A program made the translations under genes and the position numbers. Below are positions 40,660 to 51,363 of a DNA stretch of 64,000 bases, piece by piece. The stretch lies in contig VRMN01000004.1 in NCBI GenBank assembly GCA_008690995.1, forward strand, positions 1,054,001-1,118,000, in the 5' to 3' direction. Source of the stretch: Porphyridium purpureum. Its lineage: Eukaryota; Rhodophyta; Bangiophyceae; Porphyridiales; Porphyridiaceae. Within the stretch, counting starts at the first letter, position 1, and each line of letters opens with the position of its first letter. The notes under the pieces were generated by a model. The model saw nothing but the letters and a program-made list of their open reading frames with translations. It had not been told where the DNA came from and did not search any database.

Positions 40660-40928
40660 TAACTGTACCGCAAGAGCACAGATCGATCGCGGTGCTAGTA
40701 AAACAACCTGATTTTACCACACCAACGTACGGCGTCAAAAATAGAAAGGTACAGTTTCTATTTCGGGCGGGTGTGGGCCAAGTTTCTGCGGGTGTACAGT
40801 GCAAACACGCCCGCGCGAATCGAATTTCGTGTCGCGAGCACCGCTTTTTTATAGGCAAACGTATCGCGACACGTGGGGGGTGTACAGTTGATTTGATTTG
40901 AATCGGCATAAGATGCAATCCTTATTAG
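40660..40928. promoter_or_regulatory. Short intergenic region with four GTACAGT-type motifs
   Basis: ACTGTAC at 40662 and GTACAGT at 40749, 40794 and 40882 precede the PAQR gene. The last lies about 45 bp from its first ATG. Confidence 0.5.
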
Positions 40929-42491
40929 GTGAAGACACGGCTGGAGTGGGAAGGACGGAACGCGTACGAGACACGAGGCAAAGAACATAGCAGCAGGTGT
41001 GTGAGTGTGGGTAGTTGTGGCCGTATAATGATACGGCATGCCGAGCGTGGGCTTGCGTGTGTGCGGCCGTGGGCGGGGTGTGGAGCGGTGGGGCACGAGG
41101 AGAGCGTGAGCACGCGCCGTCAGAGCGGGAGAGTGGCGCGCGTCGAGCAGCTTGTGGGGGTGTTTGTCGGCCTGCTGAGTTGGCTCGTGGCTCAGCTCGT
41201 GCCTTTTCAGTCGCGTTCGTGCGGGATGCGGTGCGCGCAAGAGCAGCGGCGTCAGGAGCGTCGAGGTGAAGAGGCGTGCGTGCGTTTGGATGAGGGAGCT
41301 GAGGCGTGCGCCGGTTCCAGCACGGGCTCGGCTTCGCAGCTGGCCTCGTGCGCAAGCGCGTGTCCAGATGTGGCAAGTGGTGTCGGTAAAGCACATGAAG
41401 AGTCAGCGGCCAATCGAATCATCCACACAGTCGAGTCGACTGCGGAACAGCTCTACCAGTCTGTCGAAGCATCGGCTGGGCAATTTCGTCACTCGGTTGA
41501 AGCGTCCGCGGGTCAGTTCCGGCATTCGGTCGAGGCATCCGCAGGTCAACTTCGGCACTCGGTCGAAACCTCGGTCGGGCATATTCGGACAACCGCGGCA
41601 GCCTCGGCTGACCAGGTGATCCACAAAGTTGAAGAGTGGGCCCACTTGTTCGCCGATCACAAGATGCCGGAATGGGCGCAGCGCCCATTCATCACGCACG
41701 GATACCGCCCGATCGGCCAGCCTATTCGCGAGATAGTCATGAGCGCGTTCCAGGTGCACAACGAAACCGGGAATTTTTGGACGCACTTTGTGCCGGGAGT
41801 CATTTTCCTTTTTGCCGCGCTACCGTACGTTCTGTTCGGGTGCCTTTCCGATGAGCCCGTGCAGGACAGGATTTTCATGATTGTCTACGTGCTCGCGGCA
41901 GCCAGCTGCCACACGGCTTCATCTGTGTATCATCTTTTTTCGTGCCGCAACGAGCACACATTTGTGGCATTATGCCGCACAGACTACAAGGCTATTGTGA
42001 GTCTGATTTGCGCGTCGCAGTTTCCAGCACTCTCTGTGGTCTTGCTGCGTCGGCACAATGCGTGGGGCATCGGCGCGATCACCGGCCTGGCGGCGCTTTG
42101 GATTCTGGGCATTCCTTTGATGAACATTTTTGAGAGGGAAAAGATGGACGCGCAGAAGAACTTGCTCATGGTGGTGATGGCGTCATTTGGCTCGATAATG
42201 ATTTGCCTTGCCACTTTCACCTTTCGTGCTGTGGAACTCTCACGTGCTGAAATTCTGTTCCTCACCTCGCGCACCTTGGTCATGTACAGTGCGTACGGCC
42301 TTGGCTTTGCCGTGTTTGGTCTTCGCTTGCCCGAGCGATGGGTCCCGGGCAAGGTGAACCTTGTTGGACACAGTCATCAAGTGTGGCATCTGTGCGTCAC
42401 AGTAGGCAGCAGTTATTGGCTCTACGCGCTCCTGCAATTTTATGACATGGGCAGTCGATTAGCGGGAAGTGCGGCCACCATTACAATTTAG
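40929..42491 (+). CDS. PAQR-family membrane receptor with 11-residue repeats
   Basis: Up to 520 residues (start uncertain, other in-frame ATGs follow). The C-terminal half is a seven-helix PAQR (adiponectin/progestin receptor, hemolysin III) domain with VHNETGNFWTH, SCHTASSVYHLF, a CRTDYKA block and a HSHQVWHLCV block. The conserved His and Asp form the zinc site of these ceramidase-like proteins. Residues about 166-231 are hendecad repeats (SVEASAGQFRH and variants), predicted to be one long amphipathic helix before the membrane domain. The first 90 residues contain another hydrophobic segment (VGVFVGLLSWLVAQLV). The cytoplasmic N-terminal helix is not typical for the family. Confidence 0.88.
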   Translation: MKTRLEWEGRNAYETRGKEHSSRCVSVGSCGRIMIRHAERGLACVRPWAGCGAVGHEESVSTRRQSGRVARVEQLVGVFVGLLSWLVAQLVPFQSRSCGMRCAQEQRRQERRGEEACVRLDEGAEACAGSSTGSASQLASCASACPDVASGVGKAHEESAANRIIHTVESTAEQLYQSVEASAGQFRHSVEASAGQFRHSVEASAGQLRHSVETSVGHIRTTAAASADQVIHKVEEWAHLFADHKMPEWAQRPFITHGYRPIGQPIREIVMSAFQVHNETGNFWTHFVPGVIFLFAALPYVLFGCLSDEPVQDRIFMIVYVLAAASCHTASSVYHLFSCRNEHTFVALCRTDYKAIVSLICASQFPALSVVLLRRHNAWGIGAITGLAALWILGIPLMNIFEREKMDAQKNLLMVVMASFGSIMICLATFTFRAVELSRAEILFLTSRTLVMYSAYGLGFAVFGLRLPERWVPGKVNLVGHSHQVWHLCVTVGSSYWLYALLQFYDMGSRLAGSAATITI

Positions 42492-42584
42492 GAAGAATTT
42501 GGTAGTTGCGGCGTATGTATTTTGTTTTCATTTATAATTTGTTATGCTCGTCGAGAAACCCGAATGTACTCGGCTGCCAGAGGC

Positions 42585-43703
42585 CTAAACTGGACTTGAT
42601 GAGTCTTCGTCAGAATTACGTTCCTCTACGCTTGTCGGCAAGTCCAACCTTCTGATCTTTTTTTTCTGCAAGTTGTGCCAGCGATTTTTCACGTCGTTGA
42701 AGCAGTGATTGCCGCCAATCTGGCTTGCAATGACCTTCCACTTGTTACCGAAAAGCCCCTGTAGGTGTAAAAGTTGCTTATCCTCATCCTCCGTGAAGGC
42801 GCTTTTGCGCAAATCTGGGTCCAGCGACTGCCGCCACCGCAGCCGGATCTGGTTGGCCGTGCGGTGCGGTAAGCGCTCCGCAATCTTATTCCATAATTGT
42901 GGTCCTTGCTTCCCGACCATGTCACGGACGATATCATCCTCCCATGCCTGCCACCGTCGCCTCCCGTCACCAGGCAATGAAACCGCCACTTGCTCATGCC
43001 CCGCTGCGGTATTCGGGGCTGATGGCGTGCTGACGGTATTGGTATCTACTTCCGCAAAGAAGATGCAGCGGGGCTCCTCAGAGTGTCTTGATGGAGGCCC
43101 CTGGATCGCTGAGGCGCAAATATGCATGTTCTGGCCGTTGTCCTCGCTTGAAGACGAGGAAGTCCTTCTCGCTGAGCCGAGCGCAGGCATCGTCCGCACT
43201 GGCCATTCCCCCGTATGAGGTAGTAACGGCGCAAACGATGGCGACTCCGACGCTGGCAAAAAATGACCGTGCATATCCACACCGGCTTCACGCACCAGCC
43301 TGCTCAGTGGAGTTCGGTTGTTCCTGCGCTGTTCGATAAGATGCAATGGCAACGTTCTGGCCATAATCGTCCCAAAGTTTGCAAACCGTTGTGACAAACT
43401 TGAAAAGAGCAAAGAGTCGCTTGGACTGCGATGGGTTGGGCGTTCAAGCTGATGAGCTTGTGTTACAGTCGACGTCGGAGCTGTCTCGCGAACACCGCTC
43501 CGCGGTCTCTGCAGTGCACGGGAAGCCGGAGGCTCCGCCTCGGGAACTCTGCTCGCCGACGTCACCATGGTAGACATGTCGCCTGACACGGGCATCCACT
43601 GCTCGCGCTCTTGTTTTTCATGTGAATGTGACGGCGTCTTTCTGTTCATGGTGTCACGCACCACTGTCTTGTATGTGTTTTCCCAAGCCGAAATGTTTGG
43701 CAT
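42585..43703 (-). CDS. Two-repeat MYB protein, tandem copy 1
   Basis: 372 residues with two C-terminal SANT/MYB repeats (about 249-298 and 299-349). Trp positions are RRWQAWEDD, QLWNKIAERLP, RLRWRQSLDPDLR, NKWKVIASQI and KNRWHNLQKKK. The first repeat starts with two Trp close together, and the linker LDPDLRKSAF resembles that of R2R3 proteins. A second conserved block lies near the N-terminus (LFSSLSQRFANFG, then PLSRLVREAG) and is shared with the other two copies. Likely a DNA-binding regulator. First of three tandem genes on the same strand. Confidence 0.88.
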   Translation of the reverse strand: MPNISAWENTYKTVVRDTMNRKTPSHSHEKQEREQWMPVSGDMSTMVTSASRVPEAEPPASRALQRPRSGVRETAPTSTVTQAHQLERPTHRSPSDSLLFSSLSQRFANFGTIMARTLPLHLIEQRRNNRTPLSRLVREAGVDMHGHFLPASESPSFAPLLPHTGEWPVRTMPALGSARRTSSSSSEDNGQNMHICASAIQGPPSRHSEEPRCIFFAEVDTNTVSTPSAPNTAAGHEQVAVSLPGDGRRRWQAWEDDIVRDMVGKQGPQLWNKIAERLPHRTANQIRLRWRQSLDPDLRKSAFTEDEDKQLLHLQGLFGNKWKVIASQIGGNHCFNDVKNRWHNLQKKKIRRLDLPTSVEERNSDEDSSSPV

Positions 43704-45274
43704 CCTTCACGTTCGCCACGTCAAATCATGCCCATTCGCTGTCAACAATGAAGCGACCCCACGACACCAAGACGAGACTTCTACGCGCCAACGCTTCTCA
43801 TCACCATGCGCCCGCAGAAAACTGTAATCAAGGCCTAGCGCACACGTAGTGTACAAGCGCTTCGGCACGCAAGCCAGACGCAGATCGATGGACCTTGTTT
43901 GCCGTTCGCTCTCAGCAAGCTAATCAGTCTTGGTTGGCGCAAGTCTCACGACCAAGCGTATGTTTCGCGCAAGCTCTGTTCCACCAGCCGCGACGCCACC
44001 ACCAAACGCACGCACACGCACGCACACACACACCCGCACACCCGCACACACTCACACACACACGCTCCTGAGTTGGCAACTGATTGTACACCTGCCGCGA
44101 GTTCCACGCGGCGCAGTGCCTTTATGCGGCGTGCATTCCCGCTCGGATGTCGCCGCATGATTTCGGCTGCACGACACGACATGCTCCGCTCTGCGTGTCT
44201 GCGCGAGCGTGTGTCTGTTTGCGCACGTGAAGCGGGCAGCCCACGCAAGCATCATCGTGCTCCATCTTCAAATTGACAGCGCGCCGCGGCTTTTTCTTCT
44301 TGGGGGCTGATTGAAATGGCATTTTTTATTCTACGCGGTCGCACAAACGGTGCACGTGGTCGCTTTGAAAACCAAATAAAAACCCCTCACACAACGCGCC
44401 TCAGCTCCTCCTCCCTTCATAACCCACAATCACCCAGCAACACAAAATAAACCCGGATTCCAACGTTGATTTCCTTGTTGTACTCACGCGTCATCAGTCT
44501 TGAAGCACGCAATGACCTTCAGACAAATTGAAGCGCGTTTACTAGATCACTTCCCTTTCACGCGCGATATTTTTGGAGCGCGGGGGGGAACAGGAGTGGC
44601 GTGTCCATCCAAAATCGCGATCCCTCGTTCATCGATCCGTAAACGTGGCGGTCATTAACGTGTTGCGTGGAGAAACCACAACTAGAAGCACGTGAAAATA
44701 AAGATGCGGGACAGACTTGAACAATAAAATGCAAATCAAATGCGTTTTTACAACACAGACGGGTTGCGCGAAAAAGAGGATGATTTGCAGGCGCGCTCGA
44801 TCCGCACGGAGAGAGAAATAAATGCGTTTGCTTGATCTTGATCTTGAACTTGTGGTGGCGCACGTGGGCTGTGGCGCGCTCGCGCCTTGGTTTCGGCGCT
44901 TGGCAGTTCACCACGTGGTCTGGCGCGAGGCCGTCACGTCATTTGGCGTGTTGCGACGGGCTGTGGCTCATTTGACAAGGTCGCTCCCCCGTGTCCAGGC
45001 GTCTGCACGTGGTTGGGCAGGGTTACGCGGCTTCGAAATTCGGCACCGCACAAGGCCGTATCTTTCGGCTCCCTTGCGTTGCTGCACAAACCAAATCTCG
45101 TCCGTCCGTTTAGAAAGCATTCCGTCGAGTATACGTATGCCAATCCACTGCTATTCTGGTTCCGGCGATCGACGAAAACGGCCTCAAAATTCTACTGCAA
45201 CTGCACTTTCTTTGTACCAGAGGCACAATAGCAGTCGACGGTGAGGGTAAAGGGTAAACGGATTCGCGAGCCTG
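43704..45274. other. Intergenic region between MYB copies 1 and 2
   Basis: About 1.57 kb. A CA-rich simple repeat is at about 44008-44064. A plus-strand frame from 44822 begins with an F-box-like leucine-rich stretch but has no downstream support. Confidence 0.45.
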
Positions 45275-46387
45275 TCATTGCCGTTTCTTCCCCCTCCTGT
45301 GACCTTGGTCGGCATCTTGTTCCCTAGAGACCATCGAGATCTCTGCGCTCTTATTCTTCCTTTTCTGCAAGTTGTGCCACCTGTTCTTCACATCGTTGAA
45401 GCAATGATGGCCCCCTATGGAGCTAGCAATGAGTTTCCACTTGTTCCCCCAAGGCTCCCGTAGGCGCAAAAGTTGCTTGTCTTCAGACTCTGTGAATGCG
45501 GCTTTTCGCAGATCTGGGTCCAACGACTGGCGCCATCGCAGCCGAATCTGATTTGCCGAGCGATGCGGCAGGCGCTCGGCAATCTTGTTCCACGACTGCG
45601 GGCCTTGCTTCAAAACAACCTCACGCACAATATCGTCTTCCCACACTTGCCACCGACGCCGTCCATCCACACGCGACGGTCCCGCTGGACCTTCAGGAAC
45701 CAGTGACTCACCGTCAAGCGGCACCATATTATCTGCACGGGCTTCCGCATCTGCGGAAACAATACAGCGCGGATTCACATCGTAGGTTGTTGGGGTCGCC
45801 AGAGGCATGGCAGTGCCACTGCGCACAGCACGACCACCGCTATCACTCGAAAACGACAACGTCATGCTGGTGGAACCACACTCACACATCGCAGACGATG
45901 GCCCTTCTCTGGAACCAGTATGCCTTTCTTCCCATGCCAGCGGTTCTGGAACTTGCAAAGGACGGCTCTTCACATGCAGGCCGGCTTCACGCACCAACCT
46001 GCATAATGGGACTCGCTCGCTGCGTGTGCTTTCTGGCTGTTGTGGCAACAGCGTGCGAGAAAGAACACTTCCAAAACTGGCAAACTGCTGCGACAGGTTT
46101 GAGAAAAGCAAGGCTTCGCTTGTGTTGCTCTGGCTGGCGGCTTCGAAGAAAGTCGGCCGCACAGTTGGAATCAATACCTCGCCACTGCTTCTGCGCTGGC
46201 CGGCAAACGCGGCGCGGGCGGTTGTCGGTCTGTTTCCATGCGTTCGCGCGTGTTTCTGCTCGCAAGGCACGGCTGCACGTGTCTGATGCTGCCATGCTAC
46301 CGTGCGTGGCTGCTTCGTGTCCAAGGTGTCCTGCATCGCGGCACTGACTGCTGTGTGTATACCGGCTTGATGCAATTTGAGAGGCAT
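45275..46387 (-). CDS. Two-repeat MYB protein, tandem copy 2
   Basis: 370 residues (Met18 is an alternative start). SANT repeats at about 244-293 and 294-344 are very close to copy 1 (NKIAERLPHR, NQIRLRWRQSLDPDLRK, NDVKNRWHNLQ). The N-terminal block is LFSNLSQQFASFG, then PLCRLVREAG. The C-terminal tail is basic. Between the two conserved blocks the copies diverge and are rich in Ser, Pro and acidic residues. Confidence 0.88.
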   Translation of the reverse strand: MPLKLHQAGIHTAVSAAMQDTLDTKQPRTVAWQHQTRAAVPCEQKHARTHGNRPTTARAAFAGQRRSSGEVLIPTVRPTFFEAASQSNTSEALLFSNLSQQFASFGSVLSRTLLPQQPESTRSERVPLCRLVREAGLHVKSRPLQVPEPLAWEERHTGSREGPSSAMCECGSTSMTLSFSSDSGGRAVRSGTAMPLATPTTYDVNPRCIVSADAEARADNMVPLDGESLVPEGPAGPSRVDGRRRWQVWEDDIVREVVLKQGPQSWNKIAERLPHRSANQIRLRWRQSLDPDLRKAAFTESEDKQLLRLREPWGNKWKLIASSIGGHHCFNDVKNRWHNLQKRKNKSAEISMVSREQDADQGHRRGKKRQ

Positions 46388-47971
46388 CCTTCTCTGGATC
46401 GGGTTTCCGCTTGCACAGTCTTGCTGCTTCTGCAGTCTGCGCCGGGAATCTGGCTGGCCTGCAGATGCGTGGCTGGGCTGAGTCTTATACCAGACGCTAC
46501 CCGTCAGGCGCAGCCATCACGTGAAGTGCGCCAGACAGGCCTGTCGACGGGTTGATTGCCCGTCGAGTGGCGCTGTAAACGACGCAGATAACAACAACCA
46601 GACATGCGATGTAAGTCTTCTCGCCAGGGTTACAACCCAGCGCATTCCAATGGATCAAGCTTCACCGCCAGCCCCAACCCGGCCAGACCGACTGCTTTCC
46701 GCAAACAGATTATCCAATGCGTGTTTTTTCGCAGGAACACGCGCCTGTCATTCGCAGGAACACGCGCCTGTCATTCGCACTCGCTCGCTCGCTCGATCGC
46801 GACGGTGGAAGAGGAGCTGCCCGTCCCAATCAGCACCAAGCGGCAACCCACACATCACAGAATAACGCTGACTTTCGAGTTGCGATTTCAGCTGCCAGTG
46901 TTGGTGGTTGTGGTGGTGGTGGTGGTGGTGGTGGTATTGAAAAGAGGCACGCCGCAACATGTCGCGCGAGTGAGCGCGCGTATCGATAGAAGGAAAGGTT
47001 CGAGGCAGTCTCCCTTGACGCATTACAGCGAATTTCGTTCTCAACCCAAACACGAGCGCGCGCTTTTCATACTCGCGTGAAGTACTACATTCTCCCGTCT
47101 GGCTAAGGTTTTACGTAGTTTCGGCTCCCTTGTCTTTTCGGCGCTCAAGGTCGATGCGTGACGTCACAACAGCGTCTGTGTTGGCATTGGAACTTGAGAA
47201 CAAGCAGGAAACGCCGGAAAATGAGCGTTAGTGGCCACGTGGTGGGTGATCAAGCAAGAATCAGATGGTTTACAGCGCGTACCGCGTGTTCAAGATCGAG
47301 CAGCTCCGATTCTCCAACACGGTCGCCCTGCCTGGGACTTGCTGGTGGCTGACAGAAAACCGAGGAGCGCGCATGCTCGATGCACGCACGTGCACACTCC
47401 AATGCCGATAGAATGTGTAACCAAACTGGATGACGCGCGGCCGGAATTGTACCGTTGAGCGTGTGCGCTTGCTTCACAGAGGAAGGACAGGGGGTTGTGC
47501 GACGACGCAAGTCAGACAGATGATGCGTGTGTGGGTTTGTGTGGGTGTGTGTGAGAGAGGAAGAGATTGGTTGCCAGTTTGCGCTATTGAAAATGTGGAT
47601 ACTGCATGGGGTCGCATGATACTACACAGTGAGAAGCTAGATGGAAAATTCCACATGTTCACCTTTATCACACACCGCAACGAGCGTAATGAACGACGAA
47701 ATCCCTTCACTGATGCCTACGTGCCGGTCGGACTCTCGCCTGGCCCGACGCCATGCGACATATGAGACATCGATCACAGCCGTGCTGGTCGGGTCTCCAT
47801 TAAAAGGTCAACCTCGGCGCAACAGAATTTGTTTCTCTTGGTTTGCTTCGCTCAACAAAAACAGGCCGCTAGAAGCGCAGGGACGCATATCAAGTTCGCA
47901 CACTGTGAAGTCTGATTCATCGGCCGAGGTCACACCGCCGAGCGGACCCAATCTCGCGCCCAGCATTCCTG
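46388..47971. other. Intergenic region between MYB copies 2 and 3
   Basis: About 1.58 kb with no gene recognised. It contains a tandem duplication of a short unit (CGCAGGAACACGCGCCTGTC) near 46730-46770, followed by CTCG repeats, and a GGT-type simple repeat near 46905-46935. Confidence 0.45.
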
Positions 47972-48973
47972 TCATTCCTCCTCTGCAGGGTCCTCCTCAT
48001 CCTGGTCCAGCTCCAGCTCCGCAGACTTCGTGTCGTTCGACGTCTCGCTGTGCTTCCGCCTCTTCCGCAGGTTGTACCATCGATTCTTCACGTCGTTGAA
48101 GTTGTGCCTCCCGCCAATTGTACTTGCAATCAACTTCCATTGGTTACCTAAGAGCTCACGTGCTCGCAAAATCTGTGCATCCTCCTCGGGAGTGAACGCA
48201 CTCTTCTCCAGATCGGGGCCCAGCGACTGGCGCCATCTTAATCGAATCTGGTTGGCTGATCGGTGCGGCAGGCGTTCCACAATTCTACCCCAGGATTGCG
48301 GTCCTTGCTTGGCTACCGCTTCGCGTACAATCTCGTCCTCCCATGGCTGCCACCGGCGCCGTCCGTCAGCCCGGGACGGCAGTGCCAGAAGGAGCTCTTG
48401 CTCTGTGTATTCACCAGCGCCAGGGTTGACATATTCGTGACCCGCCCCGCCAGAGCTCACGAGGAGCACATTCGTCGAAGCAACCATGTATGTTGTAGGA
48501 TTGGCCCATTTCGAGCACGTGTCGCGCGATGGGCCTGGTTCACAAGCTCCATATGGTGTTTGGTGTGCGCGGAAATCACTTTCGCTTGAAAATGGCGTTG
48601 GAAGGCTTGAAAGACCCCTGCGACAATCGGCATTGTATGGCTGCCAAGCTGGCCCAGATTGCACAGGCTGGTCCTGAAGCAACGCTGACGCGCGGCCCAC
48701 TTTGTCGTAATCCTGCCCTTCGTTTGACCGAATGTCCCGCAGTACTCTATTCAGCGGTGGACGCTGCTCATCTCGCCGTTGCGATTGCATCTGAGTTGCG
48801 GAAAGCACAGTCCCAAAGCTCATAAACTGCTCAGTCAAGCCTGCGAATAGTGCGGCGTCCGACCTGCTTCGTGGCCTGTGCAGGCCTTGGCGGGACGACG
48901 GCGTTGACCACTCTGTCTGCACTCTGCTTTGCTGCTGGCTCGCCGAGCTCGCTTGCCATGGAGAGGTACTCAT
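47972..48973 (-). CDS. Two-repeat MYB protein, tandem copy 3
   Basis: 333 residues, the most divergent copy. SANT repeats at about 206-255 and 256-306 (RRWQPWEDE, SWGRIVERLPHR, NDVKNRWYNLRKR). The N-terminal block is LFAGLTEQFMSFG, then PLNRVLRDI. The tail is acidic (DQDEEDPAEEE) where copy 2 is basic, which may give different partners. The upstream flank lies right of 48973. Confidence 0.87.
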   Translation of the reverse strand: MSTSPWQASSASQQQSRVQTEWSTPSSRQGLHRPRSRSDAALFAGLTEQFMSFGTVLSATQMQSQRRDEQRPPLNRVLRDIRSNEGQDYDKVGRASALLQDQPVQSGPAWQPYNADCRRGLSSLPTPFSSESDFRAHQTPYGACEPGPSRDTCSKWANPTTYMVASTNVLLVSSGGAGHEYVNPGAGEYTEQELLLALPSRADGRRRWQPWEDEIVREAVAKQGPQSWGRIVERLPHRSANQIRLRWRQSLGPDLEKSAFTPEEDAQILRARELLGNQWKLIASTIGGRHNFNDVKNRWYNLRKRRKHSETSNDTKSAELELDQDEEDPAEEE

Positions 48974-50742
48974 CGATCCTTCCTCGTCTCGCAGTCATCA
49001 ATGATTGGTGTGGGTTTAACACGACTCGCCAGCCGCTCCATGGCCGGCGAGAGAACGTCTTGCTATATACGCACTCTGTCCGAGTTGCGACCCAAGTGCA
49101 CAGTATTACTGACAAAGAAAAGCACGCAGGTGTCTTCGTTGTTGTACCGTGAAGACCATAACCGTGAGGGCCCGTTCGTAATACGCACCACCGTGTCAAC
49201 GCTGCGGCACTTCGAGGATCTGCGGCACCAGCGACCGCTCGTCCTGCGCGACAGGACAGAGGAACACGTTTGTTGATGTTGTTTTTAAGAGTATATTTTT
49301 TGTTTACCTCCGCCCTCCGCCAGCACCATCATTCCAAGATCAGAGTGAGTACTTCCATGTCGCCTCCGATAAGTTGGCTCACGTAAGGCTCGCGAGTTGT
49401 CTTGAAGGGCAGTTCTGTCAACCTTGAACTTGGGTGCGTCTCGCACGCTTACTCCTTGAACGACAAGAAATCAACGAAAATATACACCTCCCACCACCAA
49501 GGCACAAAACGGCACCTGTATTTGAAATCGAACTGATTAGCAAAGGTCCATGCGGAGTAGAAACAGGAGCAGGCGGTTATTTGTGTTGGCTGCGGAATAG
49601 TGCGGTTGGTTTACAGTGAGTGGTGTTAATGTAGCGCGATGGGTATCGCTCAGGATCGATTGGACCAACTGCGCTTTGGCGTGTTTTGTCGCTCGGCTCC
49701 AAGGTTGGCGGATTGGTGAAGAAGGACGTCTCCGGTTGAGCGGCCTGTAAATGGCGTTCTCGGTTTCTGTTCGCCGCGACGCGCCATTCTTTGGTGCCTT
49801 GCGTTTCTTGACTCGAGGTGTTAGGATAGGCCCGTTTGCGAGAGACACAATGACCGTCTCACATACTCAAGCGCTGTAGAACGTCGGCTAGAAGTGATTG
49901 GGACTAGCCGAGCTGCGCAAGATGAGGAGATCCAGGGATTCCACCGTCGGACTTCTAGCAGCCTGTCGGATCGCATTGTTTACAGTATTCTACGAACGCG
50001 GATTTTATAGCATGTTGGGCGAGCAGTACTTCGGAACGGATCTTTTCAGAGGGATGTAATAACGACTCGATATGTCTGAGCTCGTGTATCGACTACTTGA
50101 CATTGCAAGTACCCGCGCGATTCCAAACATTGACGGATTCTGCACATGCTCCCACTACTCATCGCGAGGCCCCAGGTACAGCGCACGCCGCGCACGAAGG
50201 GCCACGTACACCGCTCCAGCATGTCGCGAGAGATGGATTTCCTTGAGCGCATGGACATGCGTCTCTGCCGCCATAAACCTGGAGGACTACGACCCCGACA
50301 ACCTTGATTTTGAAACAATGCACAGCGATCCTCTTCGTTTCAACATGTTTTCCCCCCTTCGACAAGAAGCGGCGCAATACCCGTCAACGAAGATCCTGTG
50401 TCCTTACTCGACAAGGTGGGTGAACATCGATCAAGTTCCTTCGACAAGGCCGACGCGACCAACTGAAACCGCATACTCTTGTTCTCGGTCCGTCAAGGTA
50501 TGCAGATCCATAAACGTGATTCATCTAGCACTGTGTGTGTGTGGCGCAGTAGAGCGACGCATGAGTGGTCATACACACCTCAAAAACGCAGGCAATTCCA
50601 CTTTGCGTTCCTGCGCTCGTTTTCTTGCATTCTCTCCTCAGTCAGCCGCGGGCTCTTGCTCGAATGTGCATCTAGAAACTCGAATGTACCGTAGACTTGC
50701 CCAGAGCGTGCAAAGAGGGAGCATGGCTCATACTCGCACGAT
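48974..50742. other. Gene-poor region upstream of MYB copy 3
   Basis: About 1.77 kb. A plus-strand frame beginning at 50072 is long but has no recognisable domain and runs antisense through the next gene, so I do not call it. Confidence 0.4.
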
Positions 50743-51144
50743 TCAAATTCTTCTCGACGCACGTTGCAGCGACACCAGCTTGGCCTCGAGCGATTGTGTC
50801 ACGTTTATGGACAACAGAAGAATTAAAACCAGGATGAACGCCATACACGCAAGTAAAAACTGCAGCAGCAAGTTGCCGTCCATGCCCAGAATCTCATACG
50901 GCACGACCGGGGGCTTCTCGCTGCGCGTCAGCATCGATCCTTCGGTCCCCGCGGCGCGCTGTGCTTCCTGGAACTGCTGCATGAGCTTGTCTGTCACGGA
51001 CGTGATCTGCACCCGCCGTTGCGTCTGGGTTTGACCAGGCGCGCGCGCCCCCGCGGTAGAGTCCCCATCGGTAATTTCTACAACGCTTGTCATTTCTTTC
51101 ACCGACCTCAAGCGCTCAAGCCCCTGTCTACCTGACTGCGCCAT
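50743..51144 (-). CDS. Small C-terminally anchored membrane protein, unknown
   Basis: 133 residues. The N-terminal 90 residues are polar with an amphipathic helix (VTDKLMQQFQEAQRAAG). A single hydrophobic helix (LLLQFLLACMAFILVLILLL, about 95-114) is followed by a short luminal tail. The topology fits a tail-anchored ER or organelle protein. No family recognised. It is divergent from the TBC gene, and GTACAGT (51278) and CTGTAC (51291) lie between them. Confidence 0.6.
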   Translation of the reverse strand: MAQSGRQGLERLRSVKEMTSVVEITDGDSTAGARAPGQTQTQRRVQITSVTDKLMQQFQEAQRAAGTEGSMLTRSEKPPVVPYEILGMDGNLLLQFLLACMAFILVLILLLSINVTQSLEAKLVSLQRASRRI

Positions 51145-51363
51145 GACTGCGTCTTCTCATTGACCCTTTCACGGCCCGCACCCACCTCCCACACCCGACA
51201 AACGTTCGTCGCGCTAATCCTCATCTGGCCAGATTAATTTTCACGTTACAAAAAAGGGAAAACGAGGTTCATGTGAAGTACAGTCATGCGCTGTACTGAG
51301 TTCTCACGCAGGCGGTGCTCGAGTGACAGGCAGAGGGATCGGTCGCTGGTGGCGTGACCGACA

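Noticed and set aside
44008-44064. CA-rich stretch as a possible telomere-like or mobile repeat
   Set aside because: It is an ordinary CA microsatellite with interruptions.
44822-45244. Possible F-box-like start on the plus strand
   Set aside because: Only about 50 residues look leucine-rich in the right way, and the rest switches to unrelated composition. Too weak to call.
49537-49848. Basic 103-residue minus-strand frame
   Set aside because: Low complexity and no motif. It does not match the MYB copies.
50072-51034. 320-residue plus-strand frame
   Set aside because: It lacks a recognisable domain, and its last third is antisense to the small membrane protein gene, which has a clean hydrophobic helix. 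I could not exclude a real but unknown gene in 50072-50740.
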